NCBI GenBank assembly: GCA_002483445.1 | Contig: DLHY01000049.1 | Location: 5,346-64,801, forward strand | Direction of reading: 5' to 3' | Origin: Blastocatellia bacterium UBA7656 | GTDB taxonomy: Bacteria > Acidobacteriota > Blastocatellia > UBA7656 | Length of the DNA stretch: 59,456 bases | Shown: positions 23,479 to 32,340 of the stretch, piece by piece | Numbering within the stretch: the first letter of the stretch is position 1 | How the letters are laid out: each line of letters opens with the position of its first letter | Translations under genes and position numbers: made by a program | The notes under the pieces: model-generated | Told to the model about the DNA's origin: nothing | Database searches by the model: none | What the model saw: the letters and a program-made list of their open reading frames with translations, nothing else

Positions 23479-25665
23479 ATGAAATTATCTCTCCCCGCTT
23501 TTTTGGCCCTGTTTGTACTCATTCCCTTAACCTTGCCGACAACAGTATTCAACCAGACTCCCAGCCTCATCGAAAGGGAAGGCCGGGTCACCGCTGTATC
23601 AAACACAGGCCAGCAAACCGACCTCGGCGAAGAGGAAGACGACGAGCAATTGGATCGCGTCGCCCGCCTTACCTTCATCGAAGGCGATGTTTCGTTCCTT
23701 CGCGCAGGCACGAGCGAATGGGCCGATGCCGCTGAAAACATCCCGCTGCTCGCGGGCGATCAGATTTATACCGCTCGCGGCGCGCGGGCCGAGATTCAGC
23801 TTTCGCGCGGAAATTATATAAGGCTCTCAGAGCAGACCGCGCTCACCTTCACAGACTTCTCGGACACGACGGCTCAGTTCGAAGTGACCGAAGGCTCGAT
23901 ACTGGTTCGGCTCGAAAGATTCGGCGCGGCATTCAATCGCTTCGAAGTCGATACGCCTAACGCTGCGATGCTTCTCAAGCAGGATGGCTTTTATCGCGTC
24001 AACGTTCGCGGCGAAGATTTTTCTGAAATGATAGCCCGCGACGGCTCGGCTGAAGTCACAACCGATGACGGTGTGTTCACCGTGCGCGAAGGCTATCGCT
24101 TAGTCGTCGATACGGGCAGCAACGGAAGGCTCGACATTGCCCGCGCCGATTCGCGCGATCAGTGGGAGCAGTGGAGCTATGATCGCGACACAACGATTGA
24201 TCGCGTTACAGTCAATCTCGCGCCCGATTATGTCCGCAGCTACGAGACCAACTACAACAGCTTTTATGGCGCAAGCGATCTCTACGACTATGGCACGTGG
24301 ACGAGCTACGGCTCTTACGGTAACTGCTGGGTGCCTCGTGTCAGTTCAGGCTGGGCGCCGTATCGCTATGGCCAGTGGATATGGCTGCCGAGATCAGGCT
24401 GGACCTGGTGGTCGCGCGAGCCTTGGGGCTGGGCGCCTTATCACTATGGCCGATGGGTTTTCATCAACGGGCTGGGCTGGGCATGGTCGCCGGGATTTTA
24501 TCCGGGTTTCAACAGATACAATCACCGTTACTATCGCTGGCGGCCCGCGCTGGTTTCATTCTTCAACTGCCCGACCCCGCGCGGCCAGTACGTCGGATGG
24601 TATCCGCTTCGTCCGGGCGAAAGATGGCGCAGGCCCGATCATCGTGATCGCTCGCGCCTGCAATATCCGGGCGACAACAACAGATGGCGTCGCCCTCAGT
24701 CGAACGATAACTGGCGAAGGCCCGTCGCGCGCGAAGGCATAACGACTATCCCTATAGACGGCTTTGCGCGGCCTGATCGCTCGCGCTCGCGGCCCGACGC
24801 GCCTGATCGCGATGTTGATCGCTGGGTCAAAGAAGGCGCGCGCCCCGGACTGCCGGACATAAGCACGGGCGGATGGGTAACGTCTCCCGTCGCGCGTTCA
24901 GCCGACGGACAGCCCAGAGCCAAGCGCGGAATCACGCCTCCACGGGAAATCATCAATCGTCCTGTGGTGACGCGCAATCGCCCGTCGGATTCCAATGACG
25001 GAGACCGGCCTGGTCGTGAGCGTCGATTGATCACTCCGCGCGGCGGCGCTGTAATCGCTGCTCCGGGCGCGAGGCGTTCGCGCACGAGCGACGACGATCA
25101 CGGTGATGGTTCTTCGAAGAAGGAAGACGAGGATTCGAGCGGAAAAAACAACCGCCCATCGATTCGTCCTCGCCGCGATGATTCAGGCGATTCTTCCAGT
25201 GGTCGCGCGAGCGATGACGATTCAACTCGTCGCCGCAGCCGCAACAATGATGATTCAAACGGCGGGAACAATAGCGGTGGTGATGATTCGAATCGCAGGA
25301 GAAGCCGCGACAACGACAATGATTCGGGCGATTCGGACAAGAGCAAACGTAGCCGCGATGACAGCAACTCGAACAACCCGAAAGAAAGAGAGCCGCGTCG
25401 CTACGTTCCCGCGCCGAGGCAGGACAATGACGCGGGCAACAATAACTCGGATCGCAATCGCGAAAAGAGATCGCGCGATAACGAAGGCTCTCGCAATAGC
25501 GAGCCGCGACGCATCGATTCGCCGCGCAATAACAATGACGGAGGCTCGCGCACACGAAGCAATGATCAGCCCAAGAGTTCAGATCGCCCGAAAGATTCCG
25601 GGCGACCGGATTCGGGTCGCCACGATTCAAACTCCGGCGGCGGTCGCAAAAAAGGAAACGGTTAG
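23479..25665 (+). CDS. Secreted FecR/DUF6600 surface protein with charged low-complexity tail
   Basis: A 728-residue exported protein. After the signal peptide comes a FecR-type domain (ARLTFIEGDVSFLRAGTSEWADA.., residues about 45-215), then an aromatic region with repeated YG.W..PRSGW.W and WAPYHYGRW units (DUF6600-like, about 255-375), then roughly 350 residues dominated by Arg, Asp, Asn, Ser and Pro. The Trp/Tyr/Gly repeats may bind polysaccharide. GAGGG before the ATG at 23479 sets the start. A long inverted repeat follows the stop. It is flanked by two VWFA-related genes. Confidence 0.82.
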   Translation: MKLSLPAFLALFVLIPLTLPTTVFNQTPSLIEREGRVTAVSNTGQQTDLGEEEDDEQLDRVARLTFIEGDVSFLRAGTSEWADAAENIPLLAGDQIYTARGARAEIQLSRGNYIRLSEQTALTFTDFSDTTAQFEVTEGSILVRLERFGAAFNRFEVDTPNAAMLLKQDGFYRVNVRGEDFSEMIARDGSAEVTTDDGVFTVREGYRLVVDTGSNGRLDIARADSRDQWEQWSYDRDTTIDRVTVNLAPDYVRSYETNYNSFYGASDLYDYGTWTSYGSYGNCWVPRVSSGWAPYRYGQWIWLPRSGWTWWSREPWGWAPYHYGRWVFINGLGWAWSPGFYPGFNRYNHRYYRWRPALVSFFNCPTPRGQYVGWYPLRPGERWRRPDHRDRSRLQYPGDNNRWRRPQSNDNWRRPVAREGITTIPIDGFARPDRSRSRPDAPDRDVDRWVKEGARPGLPDISTGGWVTSPVARSADGQPRAKRGITPPREIINRPVVTRNRPSDSNDGDRPGRERRLITPRGGAVIAAPGARRSRTSDDDHGDGSSKKEDEDSSGKNNRPSIRPRRDDSGDSSSGRASDDDSTRRRSRNNDDSNGGNNSGGDDSNRRRSRDNDNDSGDSDKSKRSRDDSNSNNPKEREPRRYVPAPRQDNDAGNNNSDRNREKRSRDNEGSRNSEPRRIDSPRNNNDGGSRTRSNDQPKSSDRPKDSGRPDSGRHDSNSGGGRKKGNG

Positions 25666-25669
25666 TCGA

Positions 25670-25772
25670 CAGGGTGTCGCCTGCTGGGCGGATGGAGCGC
25701 GAAGTTGATAGAACACCCCATCTGCTTCATCCTCTTTTCGCTCGTTTCATCCGCCTGGTAGGCGACACCCTG
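25670..25772. repeat. Long inverted repeat after the FecR gene
   Basis: Arms at 25670-25694 (CAGGGTGTCGCCT..GGCGGATG) and 25748-25772 (CATCCGCC..AGGCGACACCCTG) are complementary at 22 of 25 positions, with a loop of about 53 nt that partly pairs too (GAGCG/CGCTC). It starts four nt after the stop codon. It may terminate or protect the FecR transcript, or be another palindromic repeat element. Confidence 0.8.
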
Positions 25773-25886
25773 AGCGTTGAACTCTTGCCATCAAACCACA
25801 TGGTCGCGCGCTTTGAAAAGCCGCGACCGAATGCCAACCGCTTAAACTTGCGACCGGCGCAAGTCAAACCTGATCGGAGAATTTTT

Positions 25887-26963
25887 ATGAAGGCTGTAAG
25901 AGTCGTTTTCCTCTTTTTGCCGCTCGCTCTCCTGATCACCGTCACGGCTCAGTCGAAAAAGAACATGAGTTCACAGGAGCGCGGAACCGATACTGCGCGC
26001 CCGACGGATACGTCTGCGCCGCAGGATGAAAACATCAGGCTCACGGTTGACCTCGTAGTTCTTGACGCGCTCGTCGTGGCGCAAAAAACAGGTCGCGTCA
26101 TCGGAAGTCTCAGGAAGGAAGACCTGTCGCTTTTTGAAGACGGGGTCCGTCAGGAGATAACTCACTTCACTCAGGACACGCTGCCGCTTTCGGTCATACT
26201 GCTCATAGATCGAGGCGGATGCCTCGACCCGTTCAGCGAAAAGATGAGGCGCGCGACTCTCGAAGCTCTCGGCAGGCTCAAGCCTGAGGATGAAGTCGCG
26301 CTGATGAGTTTTCATGATGATGTGGAACTCATCAAGCCCTTCGGTTCCGGGCGCGACGACATAGCTGGCGCGATCCTCCGCGTGCCTGATCACGATGAGG
26401 AGGCGGGCCATTGCTTCAACCGCGCTTTTCACGAAGCGGCGCGCTACATGAGCCGCGCCGCCAACCCGGATGGTCGCCGCGTGATCATTATGATCACGGG
26501 GGCCACGCGGGCTTTTGATTGCCCCGGCCCTTCACGGGAAGAAGCCCGAATGGCAATTCTTGAATCAGGCAGCGTCGTCTGCGGGTTGATTCCCAAAACA
26601 GCGGTGCAGCAGATTGAAAACGGCGTGATGACCGCTGCAACAGGCATCGCGGGCTTGTTCAAAATGAAAAGCTCCAGCCTCAAGCAGCTTGCCGAAGAGA
26701 CGGGCGGCGAGATCATGAGCGACAAGCCTGAATTGATCGATCACGCATTCCAGAATCTCGTCGATCATCTTCGCACACGCTACAGCATCGGTTTTGTTTC
26801 TTCCAATCCTAAACGCGACGGCAGCTTTCGCAAACTCAAAATGGATGTGTCTGCTTCGGCTCAACAGCGCGAAGGCAAGCTCGTTGTGAAAACCCGTCGC
26901 GGCTACGTCGCTTCGAAACCTGGCGCGCAGTCGGGCCGCGGCGCTGGCTCGCAACAAAAATGA
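25887..26963 (+). CDS. Secreted VWFA-related protein with degenerate metal site
   Basis: A 358-residue relative of the protein encoded at 22051, with signal peptide (VVFLFLPLALLITVTAQ), the family strand RLTVDLVVLDALVVAQKTGRVIGSLRKEDLSLFEDGVRQ and the C-terminal RYSIGFVSSNPKRDGSFRKLKM motif. The MIDAS position reads DRGGC (VILLIDRGGCLDP) in place of DxSxS, so metal-dependent adhesion is doubtful. GGAG upstream of the ATG at 25887 sets the start. Two VWFA-related genes around one FecR gene suggest a surface-protein group. Confidence 0.85.
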   Translation: MKAVRVVFLFLPLALLITVTAQSKKNMSSQERGTDTARPTDTSAPQDENIRLTVDLVVLDALVVAQKTGRVIGSLRKEDLSLFEDGVRQEITHFTQDTLPLSVILLIDRGGCLDPFSEKMRRATLEALGRLKPEDEVALMSFHDDVELIKPFGSGRDDIAGAILRVPDHDEEAGHCFNRAFHEAARYMSRAANPDGRRVIIMITGATRAFDCPGPSREEARMAILESGSVVCGLIPKTAVQQIENGVMTAATGIAGLFKMKSSSLKQLAEETGGEIMSDKPELIDHAFQNLVDHLRTRYSIGFVSSNPKRDGSFRKLKMDVSASAQQREGKLVVKTRRGYVASKPGAQSGRGAGSQQK

Positions 26964-27058
26964 TCGCAGCGCAATCTAACAGATATCGCTGGTTTGAAAG
27001 TACGAAATTTGAAGCCACGCAAGCTCGTCTTGCGCCACGATGTCGGAGGAGGAGGGAT

Positions 27059-27664
27059 ATGAAAAACATGAAGAAAGGATTGTTTTATAAAACATCATCT
27101 GTGATCGTGCCTTTGGCGGTGCTGCTTTCTATATCGTTTCCCGCTCGCGCGCAGTCCGATTTCAATGGCGGATTCGAGACGGGAGAGGAGCGCCCTCAAG
27201 GATGGCTCGAAGCCTTTTTGCCCGACCTTGCTCAACACGTCGCCTTCGAGTGGGATGACGGAGTGCATCGCAGCGGCCAGCGATCAGTATCAGTGGCGAT
27301 CAAAGAAAGTCATCCTCCCGTTCAGGCCGCTTACAACTGGACGACCACCGTGCCGGAGTTCGAGCGCGGCGCGATCTACGAACTGCGCGGGTGGGTGAAA
27401 GCGGAAAATCTGGGCGATTCGGCCTGGATAGCGGTTCAGTGCTGGGGCAAGAAGGAAAAAAAGATGCTGGCCTTCGCCACCACCTACGGCAACGTCACGG
27501 TGAAAGGCGCGTCTGACTGGACTGAGGTCAGCGTAATGTTTCAGGTTCCTAAGAAAACCAAAGTCGTTCGCATACGAGCAGGCATCGCTACGAATTTCAA
27601 CAACGGCGGCAAGGCGTGGTTCGACGATATTGAAATCGGAAAAGTTGAGACGGCGGCTCAATGA
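27059..27664 (+). CDS. Secreted carbohydrate-binding-module-like protein
   Basis: A 201-residue exported protein; the signal peptide ends near FPARAQS. The mature domain SDFNGGFETG..PQGWLE..SGQRSVSVAIKE..ELRGWVKAENLGD..WFDDIEIGKVE has the strand pattern of CBM4/9-like jelly-roll modules, which bind glycans. No catalytic domain is attached. A GGAGGAGGAGG run precedes the ATG; the ATG three codons on is an alternative. A degenerate GCAAG palindrome lies just upstream. Confidence 0.75.
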   Translation: MKNMKKGLFYKTSSVIVPLAVLLSISFPARAQSDFNGGFETGEERPQGWLEAFLPDLAQHVAFEWDDGVHRSGQRSVSVAIKESHPPVQAAYNWTTTVPEFERGAIYELRGWVKAENLGDSAWIAVQCWGKKEKKMLAFATTYGNVTVKGASDWTEVSVMFQVPKKTKVVRIRAGIATNFNNGGKAWFDDIEIGKVETAAQ

Positions 27665-27867
27665 ATTCAACGCTTCGAAACAGAGACTGGCACATAACTG
27701 ACTCTGTTAGGACAGTCGAAAAAGTGACACACGAACTGTCGATGCGCCGCGAGCGAGAGCCTTATACTCCGGGCGCAGCGCGGTAACAATTTTATTGCGC
27801 AATCCAGCTTGTATCAAAGAAGCCCAGGATCGCGCAAAAACGAATGAGCGCGAAGAAAGGAGAAGAG

Positions 27868-28326
27868 ATGAAATTGATGCGAATCGTTTTGATCTTATGT
27901 CTTATGGCCGGAAGCCTGATGGCTCAGGATAAAACGAAGCCCAGAGTTTTTGTCACCGACAGCAAATCGTGGGAAGTGTCGGGCGGATTCGGCGGCAGCC
28001 GCGATGCGATAGGAGGCGGATCAAGCGGAGGCGCGCGACCGCAGACGGCTGAGATAGTCAAAACCTTCCACGAGCGATGCCCCGATTGCGTAGTGACTTT
28101 GAACAAAGAGAAAGCCGATTACATCATCATCCTTGAACACGAGGGCGGAAAGTCATTCATTCGCAAGGACAATAAATTCGCTCTGTTCAACAAAGACGGC
28201 GAAGCAATAAAAAGCGGCTCGACGCGCAGCCTCGGCAACTCCGTCAAGGATGCGTGCGAAGCTATACAGGCGGACTGGAAATCGCGCGACTCTGTTGAGT
28301 CGAAAAGCGAAGACAAAAAGAATTGA
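27868..28326 (+). CDS. Small secreted hypothetical protein
   Basis: A 152-residue exported protein (MKLMRIVLILCLMAGSLMAQD signal). The mature part has a Gly/Ser-rich stretch (GGFGGSRDAIGGGSSGG), a two-cysteine segment (HERCPDCVVTLNKEKADYIIILEHEGG) and a conserved-looking VKDACEAIQADWK end. The pattern KADY-hydrophobic-strand resembles small envelope proteins of acidobacteria; no function is known. AGGAG before the ATG at 27868 sets the start. Confidence 0.75.
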   Translation: MKLMRIVLILCLMAGSLMAQDKTKPRVFVTDSKSWEVSGGFGGSRDAIGGGSSGGARPQTAEIVKTFHERCPDCVVTLNKEKADYIIILEHEGGKSFIRKDNKFALFNKDGEAIKSGSTRSLGNSVKDACEAIQADWKSRDSVESKSEDKKN

Positions 28327-28640
28327 TTTCAAAAGCGCCGGAGCAGTGAACGAAAAACCTTTCGACTCTCCGACGCTGTTCATATGTGTAAAAGTCAGAA
28401 CTTGATCCGACAAAATGATGGCTCAAGCCCCGACTTCATCTTACACTCACACGCAGAGTTGCGATTCATCATCAAGCGTTCATCTGCCAAGCAAACTGAA
28501 GCAATGAGCGTAGTTGACTGAGGACAACGGAAACTGTTTGCACCTGCCTTGCTGCCCCAATGTGTCAGATGAGACGTGCCTTAAAACTTCATGTCTGCAA
28601 GGTCAAATAGTGGCAATTACACATAGTGCGCTTCGGGGAA

Positions 28641-28815
28641 TAGGGCCATTTAATTCTTCGAAGGTCGGACTGAAGATAAAAACCACAGATGAACACCGAT
28701 GGACACAGATAGAGAAAACTCGGAGATTTCCCCGGCTTTTCTTCTCCCGTCTTATCCGTGTTTATCTGTGTTCATCTGGGGTTTCTTCCTTTCCGCTGAA
28801 AATTAAATGGCCCTA
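28641..28815. mobile_element. MITE-like palindromic element with 15-bp perfect terminal inverted repeats
   Basis: TAGGGCCATTTAATT at 28641-28655 is the exact reverse complement of 28801-28815. Inside lies a second, longer imperfect inverted pair: ACCACAGATGAACACCGATG near 28681 and CGTGTTTATCTGTGTTCATC near 28757. The 175-bp unit can therefore fold over almost its full length and encodes nothing. Obvious target-site duplications are not seen. The 314 nt before it (28327-28640) contain no feature I can identify. Confidence 0.75.
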
Positions 28816-28841
28816 CCATGCCGGGTAGCTGTGCCGATTGA

Positions 28842-29010
28842 TGCACGAAAGAAGAGTTCACCTTCACTGAGCGCGTGCAGGTGATCCGTTCCGACGCGCA
28901 ACAGGCTCAACGGGTCAAGTCACTCGAAGAGCGGCTGGTAAAGGCGGAAGCCGAATTGTGCGCCTTGATGCCTGATCCGGGACGTGGGCGGAGACAGCAT
29001 CACAGTGAGC
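28842..29010 (+). pseudogene. Remnant of an IS4/IS1634-type transposase
   Basis: An open stretch reads KEEFTFTERVQVIRSDAQQ, then a charged helix (RVKSLEERLVKAEAEL) and CALMPDPGRGRRQ. This is the helical 'RL..AE..L..L..P.GRGRRQ' segment of IS1634-like transposases. It has no start codon, no catalytic DDE residues and no other part of the gene, so it is a small decayed fragment. It directly follows a MITE-like element, which marks the area as a former insertion site. Confidence 0.55.
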
Positions 29011-29060
29011 AGAGCTTGCAAGATTCGAATGCGCTGAATGATCATGCGTATCCGCATACT

Positions 29061-29279
29061 TCACATCAACCCGCGCAAAGTGGATTCATCATAATCGCAT
29101 ATCAATCGTTCAGGGTCTTTCGCTTCCCACGAATCCTGATCCAGCCAGATTTGAATGCGTCCGTTTTCGGATACGCAGATGATCTGATCATAATGGACGT
29201 AATTGCCCGTAAGCTGACCGTATTCGTTGAACACGTAGCCGGGAATGAACTGTTTTATCTCATCGAAACTGATGATCAA
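29061..29279 (-). CDS. Small hypothetical protein
   Basis: A 72-residue soluble protein (MIISFDEIKQFIPGYVFNEY.. to ..DYDESTLRGLM), acidic and aromatic, with no signal peptide or membrane segment. The start is a TTG at 29279 with a strong GGAGGAG eight nt upstream, which is the main reason to accept it as a gene. It is last in the minus-strand series hisIE, trpE, kptA, separated from kptA by a TTTTCAG array. No family is recognised. Confidence 0.55.
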   Translation of the reverse strand: MIISFDEIKQFIPGYVFNEYGQLTGNYVHYDQIICVSENGRIQIWLDQDSWEAKDPERLICDYDESTLRGLM

Positions 29280-29300
29280 CCGCTTACTCCTCCGGGGAAC

Positions 29301-29330
29301 AGTTTTCAGTTTTCAGTTTTCAGTTTTCAG
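29301..29330. repeat. Tandem TTTTCAG heptamer array
   Basis: Four adjacent heptamers of the same type as at 831-861 lie between kptA and the small downstream gene. No inverted partner array is present here. Confidence 0.85.
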
Positions 29331-29374
29331 CATCTCCGGGCGAGTTGGTCAACTCGTTCTCAGATTGCGCCACC

Positions 29375-29941
29375 TCACTCCTTGGGGAACACTATGTAAT
29401 CAGTGGGAACTTTCTCGGTCAGCCACACGCCGTTGGCTGAAAGAAAAAACTGAAATCCCTCTTCATGCATCCGTCCGGCTTTTATCACTAGCACCACGGG
29501 CTTGCCGTGACGCTGGCCTACACTGGCAGCCGTGCGCTCGTCTTTCGAGAGATGAACATGATTTCTTCGGCCTCGAACAAGCCCGATTTCGCGAATCGAT
29601 TCGACGAATCGCGACGCCGTTCCGTGATACAAAAATTCAGGCGGCTCACGAGGCTCAAGCTCAAGGCTTACCCGAATGGAATGTCCCTGGCTCGCGCGGA
29701 TGCGAAGGCGATCTTCGCTCAGGGCGAATCGCTTCTTGTCGTTTTTCTCGACGACCTCGTGCAGCAGTTCTTCAGTCAGGTTGACGCCCGCGCTGCGCGC
29801 CTTCGCTATAAGCTCATTAATTCGCGCCCATCCTCCTTCATCGAGATGAAGGCCGATAGTCTGCGGCTTGTGACGCAGCACCAGGCTCAGAAATTTGCTT
29901 GTGCGGACGAGGTGTTTTTTGTGCTCAACGCCCTTCGGCAT
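29375..29941 (-). CDS. kptA: RNA 2'-phosphotransferase (Tpt1/KptA)
   Basis: A 188-residue KptA. It transfers an RNA 2'-phosphate to NAD+ and gives ADP-ribose 1'',2''-cyclic phosphate. Family motifs are in order: SKFLSLVLRHKPQTIGL (winged-helix lobe with the R-H pair), LYHGT, GRRNHVHLS, GKPVVLVI and FFLSANGVWLTEKVP (ADP-ribosyltransferase lobe). Bacteria lack the eukaryotic tRNA splicing that produces its substrate, so the natural role is open. It lies 19 nt after trpE and is likely cotranscribed with it. The ATG at 29941 or a GTG one codon earlier may be used. Confidence 0.92.
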   Translation of the reverse strand: MPKGVEHKKHLVRTSKFLSLVLRHKPQTIGLHLDEGGWARINELIAKARSAGVNLTEELLHEVVEKNDKKRFALSEDRLRIRASQGHSIRVSLELEPREPPEFLYHGTASRFVESIREIGLVRGRRNHVHLSKDERTAASVGQRHGKPVVLVIKAGRMHEEGFQFFLSANGVWLTEKVPTDYIVFPKE

Positions 29942-29959
29942 CACTGGTTCTTTCGCCTT

Positions 29960-31441
29960 TCACATTTTCTCGGCCATCTCTATGGCCTGAAGCATTGCGC
30001 GAGCCTTGTTCACGGTTTCGAAGTATTCCGTTTCCGGCACCGAGTCTGCGACTATTCCCGCTCCGACCTGAATGTACACGCGCCCGTCTTTGGCGACTAT
30101 CGTGCGGATGGCTATGCACGAATCGAGATTGCCCGAATAATCCAGATACATAATCGCTCCGGCGTAGACTCCGCGGCGCGTAGGCTCAAGCTCATCGATT
30201 ATTTCCATCGCCCTCACTTTGGGCGCTCCCGTGACCGTCCCGGCAGGGAAGCAGGCGGCCAGAGCGTCGAAGCGATGAGAGCCTTTTCTCAGCCGCGCCT
30301 TGATGCTTGATACGAGATGCATGACGTGCGAGTAACGCTCGATTTCCATCAACTCCGTCACCTCGACCGACCCGTAGTCCGAAACTCTTCCAAGATCGTT
30401 GCGTCCCAGATCGACGAGCATCACATGTTCGGCCACTTCCTTTTCATCGGCGCGAAGCTCTTCGCCCAGCAACAGGTCTTCGGTTTCGGTCTCGCCTCGC
30501 TGCCTGGTTCCGGCTATGGGGCGATACTCAAGCCTTCGTCCAGTCGCGCGCACGAGCATTTCCGGCGAAGCGCCGATTACCTGATGATCGTTTATGTTGA
30601 GGTAGAACATGTAAGGCGACGGGTTGACCACTCTGAGCGCGCGGTAAATCTGAAACGGATGCGCGCTGATGCCTGCGGAAAATCTCTGCGAGAGGACTAC
30701 CTGAAAAATATCTCCTGCGGCGATGTATTCTTTGGCTCGCTCGACGCTTGCTTCGAAAACCTGCTTCGACATATTCGAGCGCAGCTTGGTGTCAGTATTG
30801 TTCTCGCGGCGCGGCAGAGACTCTATGGGGTCTTCGAGTCGCGCCTCAATGCCTTCGATGTCGCTGATTGCTTTTTGATATTCCTTTTCGAGATGATTGA
30901 TTTTTCCTTCGGTGAAGACATTGGCGATGATGTGAACCTGATGTCGCACATGATCGAATGCCATCAGGCGCGAGAAGAACATCATCACCGCATCGTCGAG
31001 ACCTAAAGAGTCGGGATTCTTGTCGGGGATTTTTTCAAACCAGCGTATCGCGTCGTAGCTCATGTAGCCGACTGCTCCGCCGGAAAACGGAGGGATGTCG
31101 GGAATTCTCACAGGGATGTAGCGGCCCGATAAACGGCGCAGAACGTCAAGCATAGGCTGATCGGTTTCTTCTCTGCCCGCGGGAGATTCGATAGTCACGC
31201 GTCCTGCGCGGCATCGCACGATGGTGTGAGGATCGAATCCGAGGAAAGAATAGCGGGCGACTTTTTCGCCGCCCTCGATTGATTCCAGCAGGAAAGAGTA
31301 AGGGTTGAGGCGAAGCATTTTGAGATAAGCCGCGACGGGCGTCAGAAGATCAGCCATCACCCGCTTGATGACAGGCACGATGGTGCCTTCCTGAGCGAGT
31401 TTCAAAAACTCTTCGTAGCTGGATGGAGTAAAATCGTTCAT
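29960..31441 (-). CDS. trpE: Anthranilate synthase component I
   Basis: A 493-residue TrpE, which converts chorismate to anthranilate with ammonia supplied by TrpG. The C-terminal chorismate-binding domain has IFQVVLSQRF, NPSPYMFYLN, GASPEMLVR, PIAGTRQRG, DLGRNDLGRV, FPAGTVTGAPKVRAMEII and the terminal GAGIVADSVPE. The LLES segment near residue 50 (SFLLESIEGG) is the tryptophan feedback site. No trpG follows; the next gene is kptA. The upstream neighbour is hisIE, 18 nt away. Confidence 0.97.
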   Translation of the reverse strand: MNDFTPSSYEEFLKLAQEGTIVPVIKRVMADLLTPVAAYLKMLRLNPYSFLLESIEGGEKVARYSFLGFDPHTIVRCRAGRVTIESPAGREETDQPMLDVLRRLSGRYIPVRIPDIPPFSGGAVGYMSYDAIRWFEKIPDKNPDSLGLDDAVMMFFSRLMAFDHVRHQVHIIANVFTEGKINHLEKEYQKAISDIEGIEARLEDPIESLPRRENNTDTKLRSNMSKQVFEASVERAKEYIAAGDIFQVVLSQRFSAGISAHPFQIYRALRVVNPSPYMFYLNINDHQVIGASPEMLVRATGRRLEYRPIAGTRQRGETETEDLLLGEELRADEKEVAEHVMLVDLGRNDLGRVSDYGSVEVTELMEIERYSHVMHLVSSIKARLRKGSHRFDALAACFPAGTVTGAPKVRAMEIIDELEPTRRGVYAGAIMYLDYSGNLDSCIAIRTIVAKDGRVYIQVGAGIVADSVPETEYFETVNKARAMLQAIEMAEKM

Positions 31442-31459
31442 CCCATGAGGCCGCCGGTT

Positions 31460-32119
31460 TCAGCCTTTCTTTTTTTCCTGTTTGGGCGCTTGCGCCGCGC
31501 GATTCGAAAGCTCTCCCTGCACATCGCTCAACTTGACTTCGCGTTCGACCATGAGCACCAGCATATGATAAAAGAGGTCGGCCAGTTCGGCGACCACCTG
31601 CCGACGCGATTCATTCTTTGCCGCTATGATGACCTCGCCCGATTCCTCGGCGATCTTCTTCAGTATCTTGTCCAGTCCGCTGTTGAAAAGATATGAGGTG
31701 TATGAACCTTCGGGGCGTTTTTCCTTGCGATCACTGATGAGGCGATAGAGGTTGTCTAACGCGATGCCGAATTCCATCGAGCCGGGATCGACCAGAGAGA
31801 CCGTCGAGTTATTGCCTTTCTGCGATTCTCCGATATCGCGGAGCAGACTGATGGGCTTTCGCATTGCAGTATCTGCGCCCTGCTCGACGATTACGGTCAA
31901 AAACCCGCCGTCCTGATTGAGACGGATATCTACGAGACGATGCGGTTTCTGCGGCGCGTCTCCGATGGGAGGAGCCTGACCTGTCTGAAGAGCCTTTGCC
32001 AGCCCTCGGTTATCGAGATAGCAAAGCGACAGCACCGCATTGGTTCCCGCCTCCTGAACTATGGCCGGGATCAGGCCGCGCTCATCGAATTTGATGCTTT
32101 GTATGATTGTGTCCGTCAT
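31460..32119 (-). CDS. hisIE: HisIE-type histidine biosynthesis protein with active HisE and degenerate HisI half
   Basis: A 219-residue protein. The C-terminal half (LDNLYRLISDRKEKRPEGSYTSYLF..ILKKIAEESGEVIIAAKN..ADLFYHMLVLM) is an intact phosphoribosyl-ATP pyrophosphohydrolase with its acidic helix. The N-terminal half starts like HisI (FDERGLIPAIVQEAG) but lacks the SRSR..LWxKGxTSG block. The metal-binding DCDxD reads NQDGG and the ACHTG..SCF cysteines are gone (GADTAMRKPISLL). Cyclohydrolase activity is therefore not expected. It is first in the minus-strand set with trpE and kptA. Confidence 0.88.
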   Translation of the reverse strand: MTDTIIQSIKFDERGLIPAIVQEAGTNAVLSLCYLDNRGLAKALQTGQAPPIGDAPQKPHRLVDIRLNQDGGFLTVIVEQGADTAMRKPISLLRDIGESQKGNNSTVSLVDPGSMEFGIALDNLYRLISDRKEKRPEGSYTSYLFNSGLDKILKKIAEESGEVIIAAKNESRRQVVAELADLFYHMLVLMVEREVKLSDVQGELSNRAAQAPKQEKKKG

Positions 32120-32340
32120 GTCGAAAGCTTTAGTCGAGAACTGCTCGATGAATCTAGCATTTGGCCGCTGCTGTTTACAAGAGATGAATTATTCGATCAA
32201 GCTCGGCTGTGATTCCAGCAAGGCAGTTTATGGGTTGTAAATTTTCTGATGTGAGAGCGAGCATCCTGCTCTCATAACTGAAAACTCAGATCAGCAGACC
32301 GACTGGTGAGCCTGTTCGTCAGAGTGTTATGCTCCTGCCG

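Noticed and set aside
24137..25708. Several long frames overlapping the FecR gene on both strands
   Set aside because: They are by-products of its biased Arg/Asp/Ser/Asn codons; only the frame from 23479 has a signal peptide, domains and a ribosome binding site.
28514..28828. 104-codon frame across the MITE-like element
   Set aside because: It reads through the inverted repeats and has no coding signature.
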